In this document: positions 36,990 to 45,057 of the stretch, one piece after another
Position numbering within the stretch: position 1 is the stretch's first letter
Layout of the letters: every line of letters starts with the position of its first letter
Assembly (NCBI GenBank): GCA_020718065.1
Contig: DYDE01000016.1
Span: 1 to 45,057 of the forward strand
Direction of reading: 5' to 3'
Length of the DNA: 45,057 bases
Origin: Marinifilum sp.
Lineage (GTDB): Bacteria > Bacteroidota > Bacteroidia > Bacteroidales > CG2-30-32-10
Notes under the pieces: model-generated
What the model saw: the letters and a program-made list of their open reading frames with translations, nothing else
Databases searched by the model: none
Told to the model about the DNA's origin: nothing
Made by a program: the position numbers and the translations under genes

Positions 36990-38126
36990 TTAAGTATTGT
37001 ACAAAGTGTTGTGATACAAATTGATCATTTGTTCGCTTAGTTTTGCTGGTGAGAATTTGTTAATTGCATATTGATAACCTTTTTCTATCATTGTATTTCT
37101 GAATTTTTCGTCAATCAATATTTTTGTAATTGCTAATGCTAATTCTTCTGCATTATTCGGATTAATATATAAGGAATCAGGACCACCAGCTTCTGGTAGT
37201 GAGGAAGTGTTTGAAGTTATAACAGGTGTTTTGCTTAATAAACATTCAACTACAGGCAATCCAAATCCTTCGTATAAGGATGGGTAGATAAAAGCCTTTG
37301 CATTTTGATAAAGCGTTTTGAGGTGATTGTTGTTTTCAAAGTAATTTGTCCAAATAATCAGTTTTTCCAGTCCTTTGGTTTTTATCAGATCTTTTGTTTC
37401 GATCATATATTCATTGCCTTTTCCTATAACTACCAGCGGTATTCTTAAATCTTCAGGCAAATGTTCGTATGAGTTGATAATGGTTTTTAGGTTTTTACGT
37501 CTTTCTATAGAACCTACATATAAAAGATATTCATTTGGAATGCCATATTGCTGAAGTATAGGTTTGGCATCTTTAGATTCGTCTATTTCATAATATATCG
37601 GATTGCATGCCTGGTATATTACTTCTATTTTATCTGGTTCTATTTTGTAAAGTTTTATAATATCGTTTTTTGTGCTTTCGCTAATAGCAATTATTTTATC
37701 GGCATTTTTGCAACTATTTCTGAACTTTAAATCATACATTTTTCTATCAAAGTATGGATAAGTTTCGGGATATACTTTGAATATCAAATCGTGAATGCTT
37801 ACTATGCTTTTTATGTCTGACTTGTTTATATTAAAAGGAAGTTCATTGCTCAAACCATGATACAATTCAATTTTATCTTTTTGCAATTGCTTAACAATGG
37901 AATAACTTCTCCATAAAGATTTGTTGATTGAGCCTGATTGATATGTTCTATAATTTATATCGTTTATAAAAGGAGCAGTATCAGTGTTGTTAGTTATTTT
38001 AGGAGTATATAAATGATATTCATTATCGGAATAATACTTTGTAAGGTTCTTTAATAATGTTCTGCTATAGTTTCCTAATCCGGTGAAGTTGCAAAAAAGC
38101 CTTTTTGAGTCGAAACCTATTTTCAT
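36990..38126 (-). CDS. Glycosyltransferase family 4
   Basis: YVGSIERRKNLKTIINSYEHL, FIYPSLYEGFGLPVVECLLSKTPVITSNTSSLPEAGG. Confidence 0.95.
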   Translation of the reverse strand: MKIGFDSKRLFCNFTGLGNYSRTLLKNLTKYYSDNEYHLYTPKITNNTDTAPFINDINYRTYQSGSINKSLWRSYSIVKQLQKDKIELYHGLSNELPFNINKSDIKSIVSIHDLIFKVYPETYPYFDRKMYDLKFRNSCKNADKIIAISESTKNDIIKLYKIEPDKIEVIYQACNPIYYEIDESKDAKPILQQYGIPNEYLLYVGSIERRKNLKTIINSYEHLPEDLRIPLVVIGKGNEYMIETKDLIKTKGLEKLIIWTNYFENNNHLKTLYQNAKAFIYPSLYEGFGLPVVECLLSKTPVITSNTSSLPEAGGPDSLYINPNNAEELALAITKILIDEKFRNTMIEKGYQYAINKFSPAKLSEQMINLYHNTLYNT

Positions 38127-38242
38127 TTTATATAATACTATTTAATTTACTTTATTAAAGAAAATGGATAATTGCCTGCGACTTGGATTTATTTGTTACA
38201 AAAGTAAATATTTTTTTCTTATTCCTTACTTTTCGTATATGG

Positions 38243-38345
38243 GAACTTACATTTTGATCATGGTGAGTTACTTTTTGATCATGGTTAATAACTTTTCGAT
38301 CATAGGGAAGTTCCATTTAAAAATCAGTAATAACTCTTTGATAAT
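38243..38345. repeat. 21-bp-period tandem direct repeats (TTTTGATCATGG), possible IS21-type end remnant
   Basis: GATCA core at 38256, 38277, 38298 (exact 21-bp period), degenerate GATAA at 38340. Confidence 0.6.
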
Positions 38346-38478
38346 AAAAATCAGATTGTATAAGAAAGATTGGAATTTACAGGAAAGAATCTGGTTACAA
38401 AAAAATAATCTAACATTTTAAACGTGGACATTTGACAGAAATGCTGGTTGAGATGGAGAGGGATTAAGAAAGGAGATG

Positions 38479-38508
38479 CAGCCACTCTGGCTTCCGCCAG
38501 AGTGGCTG
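38479..38508. repeat. Perfect 13-bp inverted repeat
   Basis: CAGCCACTCTGGC-TTCC-GCCAGAGTGGCTG. Confidence 0.9.
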
Positions 38509-38513
38509 GAGAA

Positions 38514-38563
38514 ACTCACCATAGAAGGCATATAGCGTTATTCTTCGTTCTTCTATGGTGAGT
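38514..38563. repeat. Perfect 14-bp inverted repeat with 22-nt loop
   Basis: ACTCACCATAGAAG-N22-CTTCTATGGTGAGT. Confidence 0.9.
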
Positions 38564-38644
38564 GATTATTAAATTCTAAATTATATTTGTTTGTATTTCA
38601 ATGATTATTTTTATTTTTGACTTAAATTTCTCATTTAAAACCAA

Positions 38645-40132
38645 ATGAAATTCGAAAGAAGCAGTGGTATTCTCCTTCATCCTACTTCCCTTCCCGGGAA
38701 ATATGGCATTGGAACTATAGGAAAAGAAGCCTATTTTTTTGTAAATTTTCTAAAAGCTACCAAACAAAAGCTTTGGCAAATATTACCAATTGGTCCCAGC
38801 GGAATGGGTAATTGTCCTTATCAGAACATATCTGCCTTTGCAGGAAATCCATTGCTTATCGACCTCGAACTATTGATGGAGGAAGGTTTATTAAATGAAA
38901 CAGACTTTGAAACAGATTATCTTTTTAGTGATTTAGAAGCTGAATTTGATAAAGCAGCAGCTTTTAAATATCCCTTATTAAAAAAAGCATATAAAACATT
39001 CTTTTCGCAAAGCGACAATCCGAAAATTGAAGCCTACAAGCTCTTCTGTTCAAAAAACAAAGAATGGCTCAAAGATTTTAGTCTTTATATGGCGATAAAA
39101 GAACATTTTGATCAGAAACCCTGGTTCGAATGGGAAGAAACATTAAGAAACCGTTCTTCAAAAGTACTAAAAGACTATAGTATTCTTTTAAAAGATGAAA
39201 TACAATACCATCGCTTTGTACAGTACTTATTTTACTCACAGTGGAACAAGTTAAAAGCGTATGCCAACAAAGCAAATGTGCAGATAATCGGAGACATTCC
39301 CATATTTGTTGCACATGATAGTGCAGATGTATGGGCAAATCCTGAGCTGTTTCAACTTGATAAAAACAACAACCCCTTATGCATTTCGGGTGTGCCACCC
39401 GATTTTTTTAGTAAAACTGGTCAGTTGTGGGGCAATCCATTGTACGACTGGCAAAATTCGAGGAAAAAACTATATAAATGGTGGGTAAAAAGATTTAACC
39501 ATCTCTATAAAATGGTTGATATTGTGCGCATCGATCATTTCATAGGCTTTGTAAGGTACTGGAAAGTACCATTTGGTGAACAAACTGCAATTAACGGAAA
39601 GTGGGAAAAGGGACCCGGAATAGATTTTTTTAAACATGTAAGGAAAAAGTCAGGAAGTTATCCTATAATTGTTGAAGATTTGGGTGCAACTACAAAAGAA
39701 GTATTTAAATTGAGAGATCAATTGGGTTTTCCGGGAATGAAAATACTTCAATTTGCATTTGGCAGCGATGGCGGAAATGGGTTTTTGCCACATCTTTATA
39801 TTCCAAACTCAGTGGTTTATACCGGTACACACGATAATGATACACTTATAGGGTGGCACAAAACATTGAACAGAAATGAACGAAAGTTTATTAAAAATTA
39901 TATTGATTGCAAAGAAACTAACATTAACTGGGATATGATCAGGCTTGCGTGGTCATCGGTAGCCGTGTTTGCAATTACTCCTTTGCAAGATGTACTCTCT
40001 TTGGGTAGTGAAGCTCGCATGAATACTCCAGGAACCAATTTAAATAACTGGAAATGGAGATACGAATCAAACCAAATTACCAGAAATATTAAGTTCGATC
40101 TAAAAAAAATCACTAAGCTTTACGCAAGATAG
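38645..40132 (+). CDS. malQ: 4-alpha-glucanotransferase
   Basis: RSSGILLHPTSLPGKYGIGTIG, GDIPIFVAHDSADVWANPELF, VRIDHFIGFVRYW, GTHDNDTLIGW. Confidence 0.97.
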   Translation: MKFERSSGILLHPTSLPGKYGIGTIGKEAYFFVNFLKATKQKLWQILPIGPSGMGNCPYQNISAFAGNPLLIDLELLMEEGLLNETDFETDYLFSDLEAEFDKAAAFKYPLLKKAYKTFFSQSDNPKIEAYKLFCSKNKEWLKDFSLYMAIKEHFDQKPWFEWEETLRNRSSKVLKDYSILLKDEIQYHRFVQYLFYSQWNKLKAYANKANVQIIGDIPIFVAHDSADVWANPELFQLDKNNNPLCISGVPPDFFSKTGQLWGNPLYDWQNSRKKLYKWWVKRFNHLYKMVDIVRIDHFIGFVRYWKVPFGEQTAINGKWEKGPGIDFFKHVRKKSGSYPIIVEDLGATTKEVFKLRDQLGFPGMKILQFAFGSDGGNGFLPHLYIPNSVVYTGTHDNDTLIGWHKTLNRNERKFIKNYIDCKETNINWDMIRLAWSSVAVFAITPLQDVLSLGSEARMNTPGTNLNNWKWRYESNQITRNIKFDLKKITKLYAR

Positions 40133-40274
40133 GTTTCCGAATTATTAAAAAATTGATACTTGTTTTAATATTAATGATGGTAGTTGAAACAATTCATATC
40201 TAGTTATTTAGTTTAAAATTTGTATATTTGATTTTATAAACATTGCAATACAATTAACAAAATTCTTAGAAGTT

Positions 40275-41309
40275 ATGAAAAATATTTTCCTTAAACTAAC
40301 TGTATTAATAATACTTATAAATTGTTTTTCATTCAAAACATATTCTCAAAATGAGGATAAATATGTTATAAATCTGAAAACCACCATTTATACTTCATTT
40401 ATGCAAACAGCCAGTATGAAGATGAAAGAAATATTGAGCAATACATCCATTCAGATCATTTCGCAATCAGAATCGACAACAAAACTATACTACGAATTTT
40501 ATATAAATGAGGAAGGTTTCAAGCAAATGGATTCGCTTTTACCAAAAATAGGCTATATTTCAGAAAAGAACATTACCACCACCAACAACAATGATAGAAT
40601 ATCAAAGATAAATCTTGAAATAGAATACCTGCAAAAGAAAAAAGAAGCATATGACAAAGAAATACAAAGCATGACAGAGAAGAACGACCGCTATTTTAAT
40701 TATTGGAACGAAATAAGAACCATAGAAAAAGACATATTTGACCTGAAAACCGAATTAAGTAGCTTCGAAAAAGACAAAAAGTATGCAGTAACTTTATCAA
40801 TTTATGACGAAATGCACGATTATACCGATACAAAAGTCAGTTGGGTGAATATGCCTGGTGTTGCCTTCGATTTTCTTGTTATAGAATCACCAAAGTCATC
40901 TATTTCAGCAAAACAATATATGGGATATGGCATTAAATACCTTTTTACCAGAGGCAAAAGTTATGCAAATATTGGAGCATTAAAAGAATATTCCAGCGAA
41001 ATTCCCGACACTACGCGATTCAAAGAATTGTTTTATATTGGTTTCGGACAAGATTATTATTCAAAACACTTTGGAAGAGGAAAAAACAAATGGATGAACC
41101 TTTATACAGGTTATAATGTTGGAGGTTTTTTTGCTACAGGTGACACAAAAAAGAAATCTATCATATACCTCACGCCCTATCTTGGAGTAGAATTATTTAA
41201 AAACCAATATATTCTTATTGATAACAGGGTAGGATATTTTGTACCCTTTGCAGAAAACAGAAATCTAAGAGGAATCTCTTATAGTTTTTCTTTTAATTTT
41301 GTATTTTAG
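40275..41309 (+). CDS. Secreted protein: DUF4349-like coiled-coil region plus C-terminal beta-barrel-like region
   Basis: Signal peptide; coiled coil KINLEIEYLQKKKEAYDKEIQSM; terminal ISYSFSFNFVF. Confidence 0.7.
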   Translation: MKNIFLKLTVLIILINCFSFKTYSQNEDKYVINLKTTIYTSFMQTASMKMKEILSNTSIQIISQSESTTKLYYEFYINEEGFKQMDSLLPKIGYISEKNITTTNNNDRISKINLEIEYLQKKKEAYDKEIQSMTEKNDRYFNYWNEIRTIEKDIFDLKTELSSFEKDKKYAVTLSIYDEMHDYTDTKVSWVNMPGVAFDFLVIESPKSSISAKQYMGYGIKYLFTRGKSYANIGALKEYSSEIPDTTRFKELFYIGFGQDYYSKHFGRGKNKWMNLYTGYNVGGFFATGDTKKKSIIYLTPYLGVELFKNQYILIDNRVGYFVPFAENRNLRGISYSFSFNFVF

Positions 41310-41801
41310 TGTTATGTTAATTATTATAGTTATACTAAAATTGCTTATAACTTACGATTCTTCATTGTAAACTCAATATTGTACATCTAATTTGATTATG
41401 CCTTAATAAAAGGATCATTGAAAGATTGATTGGGTTCCAGATACAGCATTTCATTAAAAAACTCCTATACAAATTGGATAATTATAAAGTTAAACGCAAA
41501 ATAAAATCCCCCTTTTTCTCATTATAGTCGATAACATCTTTTATTGGCACTTTAAATGTTTGTGCAAACTTCTAACTAAAATAAATATTCTTTAGGTCTG
41601 ATTAAATAATAAGCGCAATAAATGATTAAACGACAAATTCAACAAAAACAAAAATCAACACACAAGACTTTACCAAGCTAAAATATATAATTTGATAATA
41701 CCCTTTATTTTTGTAATTTTGAGGTATTGGACTTATCAGTCAATGATTGATAAAGTGAGGATCAGGGAGGTATCTCATATTTATTTTGGTTAAAAAACAC
41801 A

Positions 41802-42377
41802 ATGAAAAAACAAATCATATATAAAGGTCTTCTGTTCTTGCTCCTGTTTGTTTGTCAAGTTTGTTTTGTAGATGGGCAAAACACCAATAAAAGACCTGAT
41901 TCCTGGTCCGTGAAAATCGAAAATCCCTACCTTAAAAATTTATGGAAAGTAAATGATACCCTCTTTAGAAGTGAACAACCAGACAAGATCGATTTTGCTT
42001 ATATAAATAGTTTGGGGTTCAAAAGCATTCTCAATTTACGTTCCAAACACCTTGACAAAGGCTTTATTGGAAACCTTAACATTATTGAATACAATGTAGA
42101 AATGGAAGCAAATGATTTTACGGAAAAAGAAATCATAGATGCTTTAAAAGTAATTCGGTCTTCTCCCAAACCCCTCCTTGTTCACTGCTATCATGGAAGC
42201 GACAGAACCGGAGTAATCATGGCCATGTATAGAATTATCTTTCAAAACTGGACAAAAGAACAAGCACTTAATGAATTATTAGATGGAGGATATGGATTCC
42301 ATACTTCCTATAAAAATATTACAAATTACATAAAAAATGCAAACATCGAAAAGATTAAAAAGAAAGTACTTAAATAA
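41802..42377 (+). CDS. Secreted dual-specificity/tyrosine phosphatase
   Basis: Signal peptide; HCYHGSDRTG (HCxxxxxR) active site, FRSEQPD. Confidence 0.88.
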   Translation: MKKQIIYKGLLFLLLFVCQVCFVDGQNTNKRPDSWSVKIENPYLKNLWKVNDTLFRSEQPDKIDFAYINSLGFKSILNLRSKHLDKGFIGNLNIIEYNVEMEANDFTEKEIIDALKVIRSSPKPLLVHCYHGSDRTGVIMAMYRIIFQNWTKEQALNELLDGGYGFHTSYKNITNYIKNANIEKIKKKVLK

Positions 42378-42408
42378 CTTCTATACAAATTAAATACAAA
42401 CAATTAAT

Positions 42409-43146
42409 ATGATATTAGCTGCTGCTCAAACAAAACCTAAACGAGGAAATATTCAGGAAAATTTAATTGACCATTATAGATTGATTGAAATTGCTGCGGA
42501 TAAAGGTGTGAATTTAATTGCATTTCCGGAGATGTCAATTACCGGCTACGAACGAGAAGAGGCAGAAAGTTTGTGCTTTTCCAGCAATGATATGCGCTTA
42601 AATAAATTGATTGAATTGTCAGTTGATAAAAAAATTACAATTATAGCTGGTGCTCCTATAAAGATAAATTCTGATTTATTTATTGGCAGTTTTATAATAC
42701 AAGCTGATAATTCGGTGATGATTTATACAAAACAATTTCTGCATCCGGGTGAGGAAGAATATTTTAAATCATCTTTTGATTACAATCCAATGATAAGAAT
42801 TGGTAATGAAAAGATTTCTTTTGCAATTTGTGCTGATATTGATAATCCTTTGCATCCAGAAAATGCCAGCAAAGCAGGTTGTTCTGTTTATATGCCTGGA
42901 ATATTTTTCTCTCCCAAAGGAATACCATCGGCACACAGTATATTGAGCAATTACGCTAAAAAATACAACATGAATTGTTTAATGTCTAATTTTAGTGACG
43001 AATCGTGGGGGCAAGCTGCTGGTGGCAGAAGTGCTTTCTGGAATAATCAGGGGGAATTGATCGCAGAAATGAATGATACCAATTCAGGTTTATTAATTGT
43101 TGAGAAAAAAAATGAAATCTGGATAGGGCAAATATTTAATGATTAG
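42409..43146 (+). CDS. Carbon-nitrogen hydrolase (nitrilase superfamily)
   Basis: AFPEMSITGYE (Glu), K..LHPGEEEYF (Lys), ICADIDNP (Cys). Confidence 0.9.
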   Translation: MILAAAQTKPKRGNIQENLIDHYRLIEIAADKGVNLIAFPEMSITGYEREEAESLCFSSNDMRLNKLIELSVDKKITIIAGAPIKINSDLFIGSFIIQADNSVMIYTKQFLHPGEEEYFKSSFDYNPMIRIGNEKISFAICADIDNPLHPENASKAGCSVYMPGIFFSPKGIPSAHSILSNYAKKYNMNCLMSNFSDESWGQAAGGRSAFWNNQGELIAEMNDTNSGLLIVEKKNEIWIGQIFND

Positions 43147-43151
43147 AAAAA

Positions 43152-43177
43152 CTAAGCAGCATAAAAATACTGCTTAG
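43152..43177. terminator. Hairpin between convergent genes
   Basis: CTAAGCAG-N10-CTGCTTAG. Confidence 0.55.
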
Positions 43178-43254
43178 CAATATTCTTTATTTTGTTAATC
43201 TCCATCTCTTGCTTGTATTCGATCTACAATGCAATCAACACAATGTAACCATCC

Positions 43255-43545
43255 TTATTGTTGAAAAAGTTTTTCAAAAGGAGTAAAAGGTTGTAAAGGA
43301 ATCACTTCAAATTCTATTAAATTGTGTTTAACCAAAGGTAGTTCTGCCAGGTCTTTTTTTGCATCCTCAATGCTGTCGCATTCAAGTATTATTGCTGCAC
43401 CAGGTCTGTCGCCCCTCATATACAATTCCCGATATACACCTGATTTATACATCTTCCAGGCATGCTCTGCTTCTTCCTGCAAATGCGGGAGAATTTGTTC
43501 CAATGTAACTCCAGGCAAAGTTTTGTCTATTGCTAATATTTTCAT
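43255..43545 (-). CDS. Muconolactone isomerase-like/dimeric alpha-beta barrel small protein
   Basis: 96 aa; YMRGDRPGAAIILECDSIEDAKKDLAELPLVKHNLIEFEVIPLQPFTPFEKLF. Confidence 0.7.
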   Translation of the reverse strand: MKILAIDKTLPGVTLEQILPHLQEEAEHAWKMYKSGVYRELYMRGDRPGAAIILECDSIEDAKKDLAELPLVKHNLIEFEVIPLQPFTPFEKLFQQ

Positions 43546-43563
43546 ACGTTTCCTTTTTTAAAT

Positions 43564-44127
43564 TTATTTTGTTTGTAATTCTTTACCAATGCTCCATGCT
43601 TTTCCTAATTTATGACCAAATGACCAATAATTATTATCGGGCATGGTCAAAAAGAATGCTTTCATATCATCAAAAAGAACAGTATTTGATTTTACCAATT
43701 CCGATTTGCAGAAGGCTTCTTTAATTTCGCCAATTATCAGTGTATTTGATGGAAGTTTAATGCTTTCAACCACTGAACATGCAAGATTAAGTCCACATTC
43801 CTTAATGAGCGGAGCATTGTTCAATGTCCCATAAAAAGTATTAAAAACATTGGATTTATCTGTTTTATCTCCAGAAACAACACCCACAAAATCTGTTTGT
43901 TTTAGGATGTTCTCACCCGGAAAATTAACACTGAATTCTTTATTTTCTAACACTCCTTTTAAGGTATGATGATGTGTGCCAATACCCATGGCAAGCATGG
44001 GTGGATTTGCATTGATTCTGCAAATCCACCCTACTGCCATAAAATTATCTTTCCCATTTACCTTTGCTCCCAATATGGTCATAGGCATTGGAATATAAAC
44101 ATTATTGCTGATCTTAACTTTCTCCAT
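43564..44127 (-). CDS. Flavin reductase family protein
   Basis: PMTILGAKVNGKDNFMAVGWICRINANPPMLAMGIGTHHHT, EFSVNFP. Confidence 0.92.
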   Translation of the reverse strand: MEKVKISNNVYIPMPMTILGAKVNGKDNFMAVGWICRINANPPMLAMGIGTHHHTLKGVLENKEFSVNFPGENILKQTDFVGVVSGDKTDKSNVFNTFYGTLNNAPLIKECGLNLACSVVESIKLPSNTLIIGEIKEAFCKSELVKSNTVLFDDMKAFFLTMPDNNYWSFGHKLGKAWSIGKELQTK

Positions 44128-44132
44128 ATATA

Positions 44133-45029
44133 TTATGAATTTTGATAAGCCATTGCAAATGTTTTAGCAAACTCTTCGAAAGTAGTAGGAGAAGAATTTT
44201 CTGGAGTTCTTTTATGTGCATTTAACATTGTTCCATTGTTCATTCCATCTGCCAGGCCTGTCATCAAACCTGCTACATTCTCTGAACAGAAACCTGCCAT
44301 AACCATTCCTTTTATTGCATCTGCATTTGGAAACTGAACATACTTTAAATCTGGTTTGCCAATTTCTTTTCCAATAATTCCGGTGATTTCATTATAACTT
44401 ATGTCGCGTGGACCAAGTACATACTCTATACTATTACCTTTAAATTGCAACTCAAGCAAACGTTTAACAACCACAGCAGCAATGTCTTTAGATGCTACTA
44501 AAGGAAATTTAATATCTCCTTTAACAGGTGAACCTGCCATTCCCATTTGTTTAATGGTACCAATTTGTCCGAATACATTTTCCATAAAATATGTAGGACG
44601 TAAATTTAACACATTAACATCCTTCAATGTAAGAAATAGCTCTTCCATATCTCCCAGTCCGTCAACTATACCGGCACCATTGCGCAAATGAGCACCAATA
44701 CTGCTAAGCAATATTACATTTTTAATACCATTTGCCTGAACAGCATCTCTATAATTGGCAGCAATTTTTCTTTGTTCACTTCTAAAATCATTTGAATGAA
44801 AAGAAGGAGGAATTAGACAAAAAACTGCAGTTGCTCCTGCAAATGCTTTTTTAACAAATACAGGATCATTCACATCTCCAACCAAAGCTTCAGCACCGGC
44901 TTTTGTAAATTCTTTTAGCTTATCCGCTGAGCGTCCTATAACTTTTACTTTTTCACCTTTTAATAGCAATTCGTTTGCTACTATTTTACCAATATTACCG
45001 GTTGCACCGGTGATCACATAATTTTTCAT
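44133..45029 (-). CDS. NmrA-like NAD(P)-binding protein
   Basis: YVITGATGNIGKIVANELL, ATAVFCLIPPSF, VILLSSIGAH. Confidence 0.93.
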   Translation of the reverse strand: MKNYVITGATGNIGKIVANELLLKGEKVKVIGRSADKLKEFTKAGAEALVGDVNDPVFVKKAFAGATAVFCLIPPSFHSNDFRSEQRKIAANYRDAVQANGIKNVILLSSIGAHLRNGAGIVDGLGDMEELFLTLKDVNVLNLRPTYFMENVFGQIGTIKQMGMAGSPVKGDIKFPLVASKDIAAVVVKRLLELQFKGNSIEYVLGPRDISYNEITGIIGKEIGKPDLKYVQFPNADAIKGMVMAGFCSENVAGLMTGLADGMNNGTMLNAHKRTPENSSPTTFEEFAKTFAMAYQNS

Positions 45030-45057
45030 TGTTTTTAAATTTTAAATTAATAATAAA

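Noticed and set aside
38164-38421. 85-aa ORF with 7-aa internal repeats (YILIMVS/YFLIMVN/NFSIIGK)
   Set aside because: The repeats follow from the 21-bp DNA repeat (7 codons); no family resemblance, so probably non-coding sequence rather than a membrane peptide.

Overview
This is an AT-rich Bacteroidetes/Bacteroidia-type chromosomal window. Support comes from several type IX secretion (T9SS) C-terminal sorting domains, TAnnTTTG-type promoter elements and the gene families present. There are about 40 credible CDSs, mostly housekeeping or envelope functions: dnaA, tpx, malQ, dacB/PBP4, M13 peptidase, GH3 glucosidase, DAACS symporter, fused LeuCD/homoaconitase-like dehydratase, GT4, SDRs, thioesterases. 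No rRNA, tRNA, CRISPR array or intact transposase gene was recognised. The most interesting stretch is about 14.7-24.5 kb, a metal/sulfur redox island. It holds (i) a divergent locus with a DUF134 HTH/zinc-ribbon regulator, a PLP-dependent gamma-lyase, a DUF5320-like protein, two NifX/ORP-like proteins, an Mrp/NBP35 ATPase and a polyferredoxin; (ii) an HdrC-HdrB-OsmC operon without HdrA; (iii) an OprC-like copper TonB receptor plus an MbnP-like lipoprotein. The divergent promoter region of (i) carries two perfect dyads, and its leftward gene is split at an exact A_AAA_AAA slippery heptamer. Other points of note: a LytTR-type direct repeat upstream of a T9SS double propeller; a recent single-blade (123 bp) duplication in that propeller; several large intergenic dyads or hairpins; a 21-bp-period repeat resembling an IS21-type end; a 41-bp tandem repeat in a 1.1 kb gene-free gap; and small gene remnants. 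All functional calls are from reading the sequence, with no database search.
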